Below the pieces are notes generated by a model that searched no databases, had not been told where the DNA came from, and saw nothing but the letters and a program-made list of their open reading frames with translations. DNA of 64,000 nt, from contig NZ_BNAR01000008.1 of NCBI RefSeq assembly GCF_014653695.1, positions 62,001 through 126,000 on the forward strand, in the 5' to 3' direction. Made by a program: the position numbers and the translations under genes. Origin of the DNA: Lentzea cavernae (lineage in GTDB: Bacteria > Actinomycetota > Actinomycetes > Mycobacteriales > Pseudonocardiaceae). Positions 1 through 7,219 of this stretch are shown here, one piece after another. The stretch's first letter is position 1. Each line of letters begins with the position of its first letter.

Positions 1-2
1 CG

Positions 3-647
3 AGCGGAATCACCTACTTGGACGATTGGGACAACATCGGTCAGCGCCTCACGGCGTCCGGTGGCGTGAACTTCGAGAACGTCGCGGTCACGGAAGTCCT
101 CGGCGTCCAGCCGGTCAACGAGGACCCGCGCGTCAGCCTCGCGGCGATCGGCTTCCAGCTCGTGCTCGCCCAGCTCTACGTGGCCATCGCGGAGGGCGCG
201 CTCGCCGAGGCCGCCGACTACACCCGCACCAAGACCCGCCCGTGGTTCGTCAGCGGCGTCGAGGCGGCCACCGAGGACCCGTACATCGTCGTCGCGTACG
301 GCGAGATGGTGTCGCAGACGCGCGCGGCCGGGCTGCTCGCGGACGAGGCGGCCCGCCAGCTGCACGAGGCCACCGAGCTCGGCCGGAACCTCACGCCCGC
401 CAAGCGCGGCGAGGTCGCCGTCACGATCTCCGAGGCCAAGGTCGTCAGCACCAAGCTCGTCAACGAGGTCACGAGCCGCATCTTCGAGCAGGTCGGCGCA
501 CGCGGTACAGCCGCCAAGTACGCCGTGGACCGGTTCTGGCGCAACGCGCGCACGCTCACGCTGCACGACCCGGTCGTCTACAAGGCCCGCGAGGTCGGCG
601 AGCACTTCCTGACCGGCGCGCGCCCCGCCTACACCGGGTACAGCTGA
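3..647 (+). CDS. DszC/SfnB-like acyl-CoA dehydrogenase-fold flavoprotein, 5' truncated
   Basis: The frame is open to the left edge, so this is the C-terminal part (about 214 residues) of a longer protein. The helical C-terminal domain of the acyl-CoA dehydrogenase fold is visible. The segment GVNFENVAVTEVLG followed by FQLVLAQLYVAIAEGAL resembles DszC/SfnB-type flavin-dependent monooxygenases used in sulfur acquisition. The RIFEQVGARGTAAKYAVDRF stretch matches the family's late helix and turn. The stop overlaps the next start (TGATG), so it is probably the leading gene of the methionine salvage operon. A sulfur-related oxidation is inferred from context. A true acyl-CoA dehydrogenase cannot be excluded without the N-terminus. 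Confidence 0.75.
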   Translation, partial: SGITYLDDWDNIGQRLTASGGVNFENVAVTEVLGVQPVNEDPRVSLAAIGFQLVLAQLYVAIAEGALAEAADYTRTKTRPWFVSGVEAATEDPYIVVAYGEMVSQTRAAGLLADEAARQLHEATELGRNLTPAKRGEVAVTISEAKVVSTKLVNEVTSRIFEQVGARGTAAKYAVDRFWRNARTLTLHDPVVYKAREVGEHFLTGARPAYTGYS

Positions 648-1648
648 TGCAGCCGGTGCTCGCCGACTCGGTGAGGCTCACCGACGAGGGCGTGCTGATC
701 CTCGACCGCCGGCAGTTCCCGTTCGAACGGAACTGGGTGCTGTGCCGGACGGCAGGGGAGGTCGGGCGGGCGGTCGAGGACATGGTCACCCAGTCCTCGG
801 GCCCGTACTTCGCGGTCCTGTACGGCATGGTGCTCGAGGCCAGGGCGGTCGGGCACCTGCCGTTCGCACAGGCCCGCGCCCGGCTGGCGGACACCGCGCG
901 GATGCTCGAGAACACCAGGCGCACCAACAACGCCCTGCGCAAGGCCACCAAGGTCGTGCTGGAGCACGTGGACGCCGCACAGGACGTCGCGCACGCCCTG
1001 AACGGCGCTCTGGAAGGCGACCGCAGGTACCGCGCCAAGAGCCAGGCGCTGGGGGAGCACACCGCGAACCTGTTGCCCGACAACGCCACCGTGATGACGC
1101 ACTGCTGGGCCGACCTGTACCTGACGGAGACGGTCAGGGCCGCGCAGGAGCAGGGCAAGACGCTGAAGTTCTTCTGCACCGAGACCCGCCCGTACCTGCA
1201 GGGAGCCAGGCTCACCGCGGAGACGTTGATCGAGATGGGCGTCGACACCACGCTCATCACCGACGGCATGGGCGCCGCCGTCCTGCAAAGCGGCCAGGTG
1301 GACGCGTTGGTCACGGCGGCGGATCGGGTCACCATGGACGGGCACGTCGTGAACAAGGTCGGCACACTGGGTCTGGCCGTGGCAGCGCACGCGTTCGGAG
1401 TACCGTTCCACGCCCAAGTGCAGGCACCCGATCCGCACGCGCCCACCGCGGACCACGTGGAGATCGAGTTCCGCGACGGCGCGGAAGTGCTGCAGGTGCT
1501 GGGCAGACCGAGTGCCACGCCGAGGGTGAAAGGGCACTACCCGGCGTTCGACGTGACGCCACCGCGCTTCGTCACGACCGTGGTGACGGACCGGGGCGTC
1601 TTCAACGCCGGGGAGCTCGACGAGTACTACGAGGGAGAACAGCGGTGA
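647..1648 (+). CDS. mtnA: S-methyl-5-thioribose-1-phosphate isomerase (eIF2B-like)
   Basis: A 333-residue cytosolic enzyme of the eIF2B/MtnA fold. It should isomerise 5-methylthioribose-1-phosphate to the ribulose form in methionine salvage. The family catalytic pair is visible: Cys153 in THCWADL and Asp226 in TAADRVTMDGHVVNKVGT. The N-terminal LDRRQFP segment replaces the usual IDQT(R/K)LP, so it belongs to a divergent branch. The ATG overlaps the upstream stop, and its own stop overlaps the mtnC GTG by four bases. A related sugar-phosphate isomerase is possible from sequence alone, but mtnC, mtnB and mtnD directly downstream make the assignment strong. Confidence 0.88.
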   Translation: MQPVLADSVRLTDEGVLILDRRQFPFERNWVLCRTAGEVGRAVEDMVTQSSGPYFAVLYGMVLEARAVGHLPFAQARARLADTARMLENTRRTNNALRKATKVVLEHVDAAQDVAHALNGALEGDRRYRAKSQALGEHTANLLPDNATVMTHCWADLYLTETVRAAQEQGKTLKFFCTETRPYLQGARLTAETLIEMGVDTTLITDGMGAAVLQSGQVDALVTAADRVTMDGHVVNKVGTLGLAVAAHAFGVPFHAQVQAPDPHAPTADHVEIEFRDGAEVLQVLGRPSATPRVKGHYPAFDVTPPRFVTTVVTDRGVFNAGELDEYYEGEQR

Positions 1649-2301
1649 GCAAGTGGGTCGTGCTCGACATCGAGGGCACGCTGAGCGCGACGGACCAGGT
1701 TCTGGTCGTCCTCTACGACTACGCGCGCCCGCGGCTCGGGCCGTGGATCGAGCAGCACGGTGACGACCCGGTGGTCGCCGACGCCGTCAAGCAGATCAAG
1801 GAACTGTCGGGCCACGACGACGTCGTCAAGGCGCTGCACGACTGGATGGACGCCGACCAGAAGGTCACGCCCCTCAAGACGTTGCAGGGCCTCATCTGGC
1901 AGCAGGGCTACGCGCAGGGCGACCTCGTCGCGGAGTTCTTCCCGGACGTCGTCCCCGCGATCCGCAAGTGGCACGACGACGGCGTGCGGCTCGCGATCTT
2001 CTCGAGCGGCTCGGTCGCGGGCCAGGTCGCGTTCTTCCAGCACACCACCGACGGCGACCTGACCCCGTTGCTGGAGCACCACTTCGACACGGTCAACGCC
2101 GGCCCGAAGCGCGAAGCCGCGTCGTACCACAAGATCGCCGAGACGCTGCAGTCCGACGACATCACCTTCTACAGCGACGTCCCGGCCGAGCTGCACGCCG
2201 CGCAGGAGGCGGGCTGGAAGACGGTCGGCGTCGCGCGCGCCGGCGAGCCGTACGCCAACGCCGACTTCTCGCCCCACCCGACGGTCTGGGAGCTCTCGTG
2301 A
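1645..2301 (+). CDS. mtnC: Acireductone synthase (enolase-phosphatase E1)
   Basis: A 218-residue HAD-superfamily protein that enolises and dephosphorylates 2,3-diketo-5-methylthiopentyl-1-phosphate to acireductone. HAD motif I is DIEGT at residues 8-12 (Asp8 nucleophile, Glu10). Motif II is FSSGS at 119-123, Lys155 lies in AGPKREAASYHKI, and the acidic motif is FYSDVPAEL near 176. These match the MtnC subfamily, which has DIEG where ordinary HAD phosphatases have DxDG. The GTG start overlaps the mtnA stop and its stop overlaps the mtnB GTG, so translation is coupled through the operon. Confidence 0.92.
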   Translation: MSKWVVLDIEGTLSATDQVLVVLYDYARPRLGPWIEQHGDDPVVADAVKQIKELSGHDDVVKALHDWMDADQKVTPLKTLQGLIWQQGYAQGDLVAEFFPDVVPAIRKWHDDGVRLAIFSSGSVAGQVAFFQHTTDGDLTPLLEHHFDTVNAGPKREAASYHKIAETLQSDDITFYSDVPAELHAAQEAGWKTVGVARAGEPYANADFSPHPTVWELS

Positions 2302-2894
2302 CGGCGGAGCTCGCCCGCGAGTGCGTCCGGTACGCGCAGATGGGCTGGATGCGCGGCACCTCGGGCAACCTCTCCGTTGTCCTGCAACGTGATCCGTTGC
2401 GGCTGGCGGTCACGGTCAGCGGCGTCGACAAGGGAGAGATCACCGCCGGGGACAGCGTCGTGATCGACACCGACGGCAACGCCGTGAACAGCGACAAGGT
2501 CCCGTCCGCCGAAGCCGGCCTGCACGCCAGGATCGCCCGCGTCGCCGGAGCGGGCGCCGTCGTGCACGTCCACGCACTGGCACCCGTCGTGGCGGCCGAG
2601 CACTGGCCCGGCGGCGTGGTCCTGCGGGACCTCGAGATGCTCAAGGGTTTCGGCCGGTACGCCCACGAAGAGGTCGTCATCCCGGTGGTGCCGAACTCGC
2701 AGGACATGGTCGAGCTGGGCGACGCGTTCGAGAAGGGCTTCGACTCCAAGGTTCCGGCGCTGCTCGTGGCGCGGCACGGTGTGTACGTGTGGGGTGACGA
2801 CCTGGTGCAGGCCCGGCACCGCCTGGAATGCCTGGAGTGGTTGCTGCGCTTCAAAGTGGAGACACGGGACATCTTTACGGGGAGGAACGCATGA
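2298..2894 (+). CDS. mtnB: Methylthioribulose-1-phosphate dehydratase
   Basis: A 198-residue class II aldolase/adducin-fold zinc enzyme that dehydrates 5-methylthioribulose-1-phosphate. The phosphate-binding GTSGNLSV lies at residues 20-27. The zinc ligands are His90 and His92 in VVHVHA, with His160 in ARHGVYVWG. The length is normal for MtnB. It uses GTG overlapping the mtnC stop and ends in an ATGA overlap with mtnD. The gene order A-C-B-D here is not the order of pathway steps. Fuculose aldolase-type activity is the alternative for this fold, but the context argues against it. Confidence 0.92.
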   Translation: MTAELARECVRYAQMGWMRGTSGNLSVVLQRDPLRLAVTVSGVDKGEITAGDSVVIDTDGNAVNSDKVPSAEAGLHARIARVAGAGAVVHVHALAPVVAAEHWPGGVVLRDLEMLKGFGRYAHEEVVIPVVPNSQDMVELGDAFEKGFDSKVPALLVARHGVYVWGDDLVQARHRLECLEWLLRFKVETRDIFTGRNA

Positions 2895-3457
2895 CGCTGC
2901 TGACCGTGTGGCCGGAAACCGGTCCCGAGGAGACCGTGCTGCGGACCACCGACGCCGAGGAGATCGCCACCGCGCTCAAGGAGCACGGCGTGCGCTTCAG
3001 TCGTTGGTCCGTTGTGGACGGTGTTACCGCTGAGAACGCGTTGGAGCTCTACGAGAAGGAAGTCGCCCGCGTCAGTGAGACGGAGAGCTACGGCTACGTC
3101 GACGCGATGGAGATGGCTCCGGCCGATACGGATGAGTATCGCGCCAAGGCTGTGGAGTTTCGCGGGAAGTTCCTCGCCGAGCACACGCATGATGATGACG
3201 AGGATCGGTACTTCGCCCGTGGGGCAGGGGTTTTCTACCTGCACATCGGGGACAAGGTGTATGCGGTGTTCTGCACTGCCGGGGATTTGTTGAGCGTTCC
3301 GGCGAACACGACGCACTGGTTCGACATGGGGACCGAGCCGGATTACGTGTCGATCCGGTTCTTTCATGATGATGATGGGTGGATCGGGAATTTCACCGGT
3401 AGTGATATTGCTACGCGGTTTCCGTCGTTTGATGAGTTGCGTGCGGGGATGGGCTGA
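2891..3457 (+). CDS. mtnD: Acireductone dioxygenase
   Basis: A 188-residue cupin metalloenzyme that oxidises acireductone with O2. The Fe form gives 2-keto-4-methylthiobutyrate and formate; the Ni form gives methylthiopropionate and CO. Ligands are visible in EHTHDDDED (His98, His100, Glu104) and TTHWFDMG (His142). The start lies behind GGGGAGGAACGC and overlaps the mtnB stop. From about position 3005 onward third codon positions become much richer in T than in the rest of the operon. The metal, and so the product, cannot be read from sequence. No transaminase or MTA nucleosidase/phosphorylase gene follows. Confidence 0.93.
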   Translation: MTLLTVWPETGPEETVLRTTDAEEIATALKEHGVRFSRWSVVDGVTAENALELYEKEVARVSETESYGYVDAMEMAPADTDEYRAKAVEFRGKFLAEHTHDDDEDRYFARGAGVFYLHIGDKVYAVFCTAGDLLSVPANTTHWFDMGTEPDYVSIRFFHDDDGWIGNFTGSDIATRFPSFDELRAGMG

Positions 3458-3633
3458 GGGCTGGTTCGCGATTTCGGCTGTGGGCTGGGGTGCGTGCGGC
3501 CTGTTGCGGTTGCGTGCTTCCCCTGGGGCTCTGCCCCAGACCCCGGCAATCTGAGATGGGGGCCAGCGCCCTCGGCAGGCTGATGGCACGCCTGTTGCGT
3601 TGGGCGGCTGCGCGTTGCTTAGAAGGTTGCGTT
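3458..3633. other. Gene-free stretch with reduced codon structure
   Basis: Together with the inverted repeat that follows, this forms an almost 500-base gene-free interval between mtnD and the secreted-protein gene. It holds one short palindrome (listed separately) and G/T-rich sequence with no convincing reading frame. No promoter or structured RNA was recognised. Confidence 0.5.
3523..3539. repeat. Short palindrome CTGGGGC-TCT-GCCCCAG
   Basis: A perfect 7-bp inverted repeat around TCT, inside the longer string ccctggggctctgccccag. As recalled, similar GGGGCTCTGCCCC palindromes occur as dispersed intergenic repeats in actinomycete genomes. It could also act as a weak terminator after mtnD. 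No second copy was noticed in this window. Confidence 0.55.
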
Positions 3634-3775
3634 GGCGGTGGGTCCCATCACGAGCCGCACCAAGAGCGGGCCACATGCAGGTAGGGGTGTCAAGCGGACG
3701 AAGAGCGTGTCCGCTTGACACCCCTACCTGCATGCAGCAAGAGCTATGGCGCGACTCGTGATGGGACCCACCGCC
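3634..3775. repeat. Nested long inverted repeat (21-bp outer and 26-bp inner perfect arms)
   Basis: The outer arms 3634-3654 and 3755-3775 are exact reverse complements over 21 bp. The inner arms 3674-3699 and 3709-3734 are exact over 26 bp around a 9-base loop. The 19-20 bases between outer and inner arms are only partly complementary. The whole 142-bp unit can fold into one hairpin with a central interior loop, as RNA from either strand or as a DNA cruciform. It has no U tract, so it is not a classical terminator. A MITE-like mobile repeat, a bidirectional transcription barrier and a protein-binding site are all possible. Confidence 0.9.
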
Positions 3776-3914
3776 CTAGCCTCTTGGTAAGGACGGCTCG
3801 CCTGCGGCATCGCGGCCTCCCCAGGGGCGTTTCAAGAATGTGAAAAGTTCGCCTACCTGAACGTTGTTCCGGAATTTGAACGAACTATTGATCCCTCCGC
3901 CTCCCTGCCCCCAG

Positions 3915-3930
3915 AGTGGTACAGACCACT
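3915..3930 (+). promoter_or_regulatory. DasR-type (GntR/HutC) operator candidate
   Basis: AGTGGTACAGACCACT is a near-perfect palindrome. It matches the published Streptomyces DasR (dre) consensus ACTGGTCTAGACCACT at 13 of 16 positions. It lies 24 bases before the GTG of the secreted jelly-roll gene, a usual place for a repressor site. DasR answers to N-acetylglucosamine/glucosamine phosphates. Regulation here is inferred; no dasR gene is in the window. Confidence 0.55.
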
Positions 3931-3954
3931 TATCGAAGGTCGGAGGGATTCAAC

Positions 3955-4632
3955 GTGGAAACCCCTGCACTCCACACGCGACGCTCGATGCTCGCCCTCG
4001 CGTTGACCGCACCCCTGCTCGTGGCGCCGGCTGGCGCGGCCCTCGCCCAGCCGCCGTCCGCGCAGTGGGTGTCCGCGCCGTACACGTACACCGTTCAGAA
4101 GCCGCACAACCTGGCGACCAGTGCGCGGTACAAGTTCGAAGGCGGCGTCCACACGATGTGGGTGTACGACTACGACCAGCCGCACACCGCCGGCAGCCCC
4201 ACGGATCCGCGTACCGAGCTCCGCTTCAACCAGGAGTACTCCAGCGGGTCGCGCGCCTGGGAGGGGGAGATCTACATCCCGGCCGGTGTCAGCGGGCCCA
4301 CCGTCGTGCAGATCCTGCGCGGCAGCCGTCCCGACGGGACGCGTGCCACCGACGTGATGCTCAACGTCGCCAACATCAACGGTGGCACGTTGCGCAAGGA
4401 CAGCAACCAGGTCGTCGCGACGGGCATCTACAACAAGTGGTTCAAGATCCGTGTCGAGCACACCGCCGTCGCGGGTGGCCGCGGCACCGTGAAGACGTAC
4501 TACAACGGTGCTTTGAAGCTGACGCACCAGGACGAAGGTCCGGCCACGCGCTACTTCAAGAACGGCGTCTACCACCACGGCAGCGGTCGCGCGGAGGCCC
4601 GTTTCCGCAACATCACCTACTGGCGCCAGTGA
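3955..4632 (+). CDS. Secreted jelly-roll protein, possible polysaccharide lyase/lectin
   Basis: A 225-residue exported protein. The GTG at 3955 is chosen because GGAGGGA precedes it by 6-7 bases; an upstream in-frame start at 3916 has no ribosome site and falls inside the operator. The N-terminus TRRSMLALAL followed by a hydrophobic run to about Ala31 looks like a signal peptide with a twin-arginine character. The mature part is beta-rich, with RTELRFNQEYSSGS and YNKWFKIRVEH strands reminiscent of concanavalin-like lectins and polysaccharide lyases such as alginate or glucuronan lyases. No catalytic set could be assigned. The DasR-like site suggests a link to amino-sugar polymer use. Family assignment is tentative. 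Confidence 0.6.
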   Translation: METPALHTRRSMLALALTAPLLVAPAGAALAQPPSAQWVSAPYTYTVQKPHNLATSARYKFEGGVHTMWVYDYDQPHTAGSPTDPRTELRFNQEYSSGSRAWEGEIYIPAGVSGPTVVQILRGSRPDGTRATDVMLNVANINGGTLRKDSNQVVATGIYNKWFKIRVEHTAVAGGRGTVKTYYNGALKLTHQDEGPATRYFKNGVYHHGSGRAEARFRNITYWRQ

Positions 4633-4643
4633 CGCCCTGATCT

Positions 4644-4688
4644 GGTCCCGCTTCCGCGTGCCGCGGCGGGACGCGCGGAAGCGGGACC
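4644..4688. terminator. Bidirectional hairpin between convergent genes
   Basis: Arms 4644-4658 and 4674-4688 are perfectly complementary over 15 bp (GGTCCCGCTTCCGCG) around a 15-base loop. It sits between the convergent secreted-protein and acetyltransferase genes, so it can end both transcripts. There is no U run, as is usual in high-GC actinobacteria. Confidence 0.8.
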
Positions 4689-4692
4689 GCTG

Positions 4693-5205
4693 TCAGCGCT
4701 GGGGGGACCACGCTCCCGACCACTGCTCGGCGCCCCAGCCCTGGAAACGTTCCACCTCGGTGAACCCCAGCTTCGCCGCGAGGCGCATCGAGGCCAGGTT
4801 GGCGGTCTGGGTGGTGGTCACCACCTGCTGGCCGGGATGCGCGGTGGCGAACCAGTCGAGCGCCGCCACGCACGCCTCGTAGGCGTAGCCCTGCCCCCAG
4901 AACTCCGGCAGGAACTGGTACCCCAGCTGGGGTTCGCCGGACTCGTGGTGCGGGTCGAACGAGACCATGCCGATCATCGCGCCGTCGAGGGCGACGACGA
5001 AGAAGCCCGTGCGCCGGCCCGGCACCGCGGGCGCCGTGCGTTCGACCTCGTCCCGCGGCGGTGCGCCGCCGATGTAGGTGCCCACCTCCGGCGACGAGAA
5101 CAGCTCGATGAACGCCTCTCGGTCGCCCGCCTCGGACGCGCGCAGCACGAGCCGTTCGGTCCTGATCGGGACGGGTGGCCAGTCAACTGATCCGAGTTCG
5201 GTCAT
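4693..5205 (-). CDS. GNAT-family N-acetyltransferase (RimJ/RimL-like)
   Basis: A 170-residue acetyltransferase of the type that uses acetyl-CoA to modify protein N-termini or small amines. The opening PIRTERLVLR and the core QLGYQFLPEFWGQGYAYEA (acetyl-CoA-binding motif A, QGYAYEA in place of QxxGxG/A) are typical of the RimJ/RimL subgroup. The closing ANLASMRLAAKLGFTEVERF is the family motif B. The ATG at 5205 (MTELGSVDW) is preferred to the longer frame start. The substrate cannot be predicted. It is divergent from the asparaginase gene with only 23 bp between starts, so the promoters must overlap. Confidence 0.85.
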   Translation of the reverse strand: MTELGSVDWPPVPIRTERLVLRASEAGDREAFIELFSSPEVGTYIGGAPPRDEVERTAPAVPGRRTGFFVVALDGAMIGMVSFDPHHESGEPQLGYQFLPEFWGQGYAYEACVAALDWFATAHPGQQVVTTTQTANLASMRLAAKLGFTEVERFQGWGAEQWSGAWSPQR

Positions 5206-5228
5206 GCGATCGACCCTAGAGTGAGCCC

Positions 5229-6164
5229 ATGAGCTCACAGGTGGCGGTGGCATCGCTCGGCGGCACGATCACGATGACCGGCTCCGGTGCTGTGGCACCG
5301 ACCTTGGGCGCCCAGGACCTCGTCCAGGGGCTCGAGGTCGGTGAGATCGCCACCCTGGCGACGACTCCCGGCGCGTCGCTCACGTTCGTCACCTTGCTGG
5401 AGGCCTTCGACTGGGCCTGCAAGCAGGTGTCCGAGGGTGCCTCGGGCGTGGTGGTCGTCCAGGGCACGGACACCCTGGAGGAGACCGCGTACTTCTTCGA
5501 CTGCCTGTGGCCGCACGACGAACCGGTCGTCGTCACCGGCGCGATGCGGCACCCCGGGCTTCCCGGCGCGGACGGCCCCGCCAACCTCGCCGCCGCCGTG
5601 GCCGTCGCGGCGGCGCCGAACTCGCGTGGTCGCGGGTCGTTGCTGGTGTTGAACGACGAGATCCACGCCGCCCGGTGGGTGCGCAAGACGCACAGCAGCC
5701 TCATGAACGCCTTCACCTCGTTCCCCGGACCGCTGGGGCTGGTGGTCGAAGGCTCGCCGCGGTACTTCCACCCCGCCCACCGGGCGCCCGCGTTGCCGCG
5801 ACCTCTCGACGCCCCAGCGGTTCCGCTCGTCGAGGCCACTGTGGACGAAGACGGCTCGATCCTGGACTGGTTGAACGTCAAGGGTGTTGTCGTTGCGGCC
5901 GCTGGCGTCGGGCACGTGTCGGCCGGCATGGCGGAGGCGATCTCGCGTGCCCGGTTCCCGGTCGTGGTGGCGACGCGGACGGGAGCGGGGACGACGTTCC
6001 AGGGCACCTACGGCTTCGTCGGGTCCGAGGCGGACCTGATCCAGCGCGGGGTTGTCATGGCTGGGTGGCTATGTCCTCGTAAGGCGCGCGTGCTGCTGCG
6101 TCTCGCTATCGGCGCTATGCAGCCTATCGGGGACGTTTTCGCAGCTCGTGGCGGTGTTTTCTAG
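5229..6164 (+). CDS. L-asparaginase, cytoplasmic
   Basis: A 311-residue asparaginase/glutaminase-like amidohydrolase converting L-asparagine to aspartate and ammonia. The first catalytic motif, ASLGGTIT (residues 8-15, Thr13), and the second, VVQGTDTLEETAYFF with Thr80-Asp81, are intact. There is no signal peptide, so it acts in the cytosol. The last 110 bases, beginning near GGTTGTCATGGCTGG, have a looser codon pattern than the body of the gene, and the C-terminal VLLRLAIGAMQPIGDVF replaces the usual end of the small domain. Confidence 0.9.
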   Translation: MSSQVAVASLGGTITMTGSGAVAPTLGAQDLVQGLEVGEIATLATTPGASLTFVTLLEAFDWACKQVSEGASGVVVVQGTDTLEETAYFFDCLWPHDEPVVVTGAMRHPGLPGADGPANLAAAVAVAAAPNSRGRGSLLVLNDEIHAARWVRKTHSSLMNAFTSFPGPLGLVVEGSPRYFHPAHRAPALPRPLDAPAVPLVEATVDEDGSILDWLNVKGVVVAAAGVGHVSAGMAEAISRARFPVVVATRTGAGTTFQGTYGFVGSEADLIQRGVVMAGWLCPRKARVLLRLAIGAMQPIGDVFAARGGVF

Positions 6165-6225
6165 CTCTTTTTCACCCGAACGAGCCAGTGGCATGGACCG
6201 GATCCAAGCCATACCGTCGTTGGGC

Positions 6226-7071
6226 ATGACCGCAAGCATTTCCACCCCGTACAGCCGGGATCTCGGTGACGAGCTGCGCCGTCTGCGGGAGTCGTGCACC
6301 GAGTTCCACGGCCGTGCGATGGCCGTGCAACTGGGCTGGGACCCGAGCAAGGTGTCGGACATCGAACTGGGCAAGGTGCGCGCGAGCGAGGTCGACCTCG
6401 TCCAGTACCTGGCGACGTGCGGCAAGGACATCTACTTCGCCAACGAGTTCCGAAGCCGCTACTACAACGCCTTCGACCTGTTCTTCGCCCAGGTACCGGA
6501 CGATCTGCGCACGCTCGCGATGACCGAGGCGATGGCCACGAAGATCATCAGCTTGGACGTGATGACCGTGCCGGGCCTCGTGCAGGTCGAGGACTACATA
6601 CGCGAGCTGTTCGTCGATTCCCACATCGAGGCGCCGGAGGACATCGAGAAGTTCGTGCGGGCGCGCATCGAGCGGCAGGCGATCCTCAAGCGGCCGAACC
6701 GTCCGGAGTGCTTGTTCTACGTGCACGAGCTGGCACTGCAGATGCGTCTGGGCAGTGCCTCGGTTCGTGAGGACCAATACTTGCGTCTTCTCTTCAACGC
6801 CCACATCCTTCGGATCGTGCCGGCGCACGCCACCGCTTTCCGCTCTCCGTGTGTGCTCTACGAATTCGAGAAGGCGCCCTCGGTCGTGTACTGCGAAACC
6901 GACATGGCGAAGGTGTTCGCACAGGACAAGACCGCTGTCGCACGGGCGAGACGACTCTTCCAGCGGCTGGATGCCGTTGCCCTGGATGAGGAACAATCGC
7001 GGAGCAAGCTGATGGAGTACATCAGTGCCCTGCGAGAGGATTCAGATGTCCCAGGAACGGACTTGGCGTAA
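6226..7071 (+). CDS. XRE-family regulator with DUF5753 domain
   Basis: A 281-residue helix-turn-helix protein of the large actinomycete XRE-DUF5753 family, related to WhiJ/BldB-system regulators. An N-terminal HTH spans roughly residues 7-65 (SRDLGDELRRLRESC then VSDIELGKVRASEVDL). It is followed by the DUF5753 module (MTVPGLVQVEDYIRELF). The start is uncertain: ATG 6226 sits just ahead of the conserved YSRDLGDELRRLRE, while ATG 6193 would add 11 residues; neither has a clear ribosome site. It overlaps the DUF397 gene by 26 bp, the standard partner arrangement. Such pairs regulate development or secondary metabolism in Streptomyces; the target here is unknown. Confidence 0.85.
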   Translation: MTASISTPYSRDLGDELRRLRESCTEFHGRAMAVQLGWDPSKVSDIELGKVRASEVDLVQYLATCGKDIYFANEFRSRYYNAFDLFFAQVPDDLRTLAMTEAMATKIISLDVMTVPGLVQVEDYIRELFVDSHIEAPEDIEKFVRARIERQAILKRPNRPECLFYVHELALQMRLGSASVREDQYLRLLFNAHILRIVPAHATAFRSPCVLYEFEKAPSVVYCETDMAKVFAQDKTAVARARRLFQRLDAVALDEEQSRSKLMEYISALREDSDVPGTDLA

Positions 7072-7219
7072 GAGCAGCTACAGCGGTGGCAGCGGTTCGG
7101 GCAACTGCGTGGAGGTGTCGCTGGCCCAGGACGCCCTGGTCCGGGACACGAAGAACGCGAGCGGTCCAGCACTCGCGTTCTCCACCTCTGCCTGGCGCGC
7201 CCTGCTCAACTCGCTCTGA
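7046..7219 (+). CDS. DUF397 small partner protein
   Basis: A 57-residue DUF397 protein. Hallmarks are the opening WRKSSYSGGSGSGNCVEV, then VRDTKNASGPAL and the C-terminal WRALL. It starts inside the upstream regulator gene behind GAGAGGA with 5-base spacing, so the two are translationally coupled. In characterised pairs the DUF397 protein binds or modulates the XRE partner. Its last 14 bases overlap the convergent radical SAM-like gene. Confidence 0.93.
   Translation: MSQERTWRKSSYSGGSGSGNCVEVSLAQDALVRDTKNASGPALAFSTSAWRALLNSL

Noticed and set aside
6052-6225. Longer N-terminus for the XRE-DUF5753 regulator
   Set aside because: The first 47 residues overlap the asparaginase gene end, are Cys/Ser-rich and unlike the family, and lack a ribosome site.
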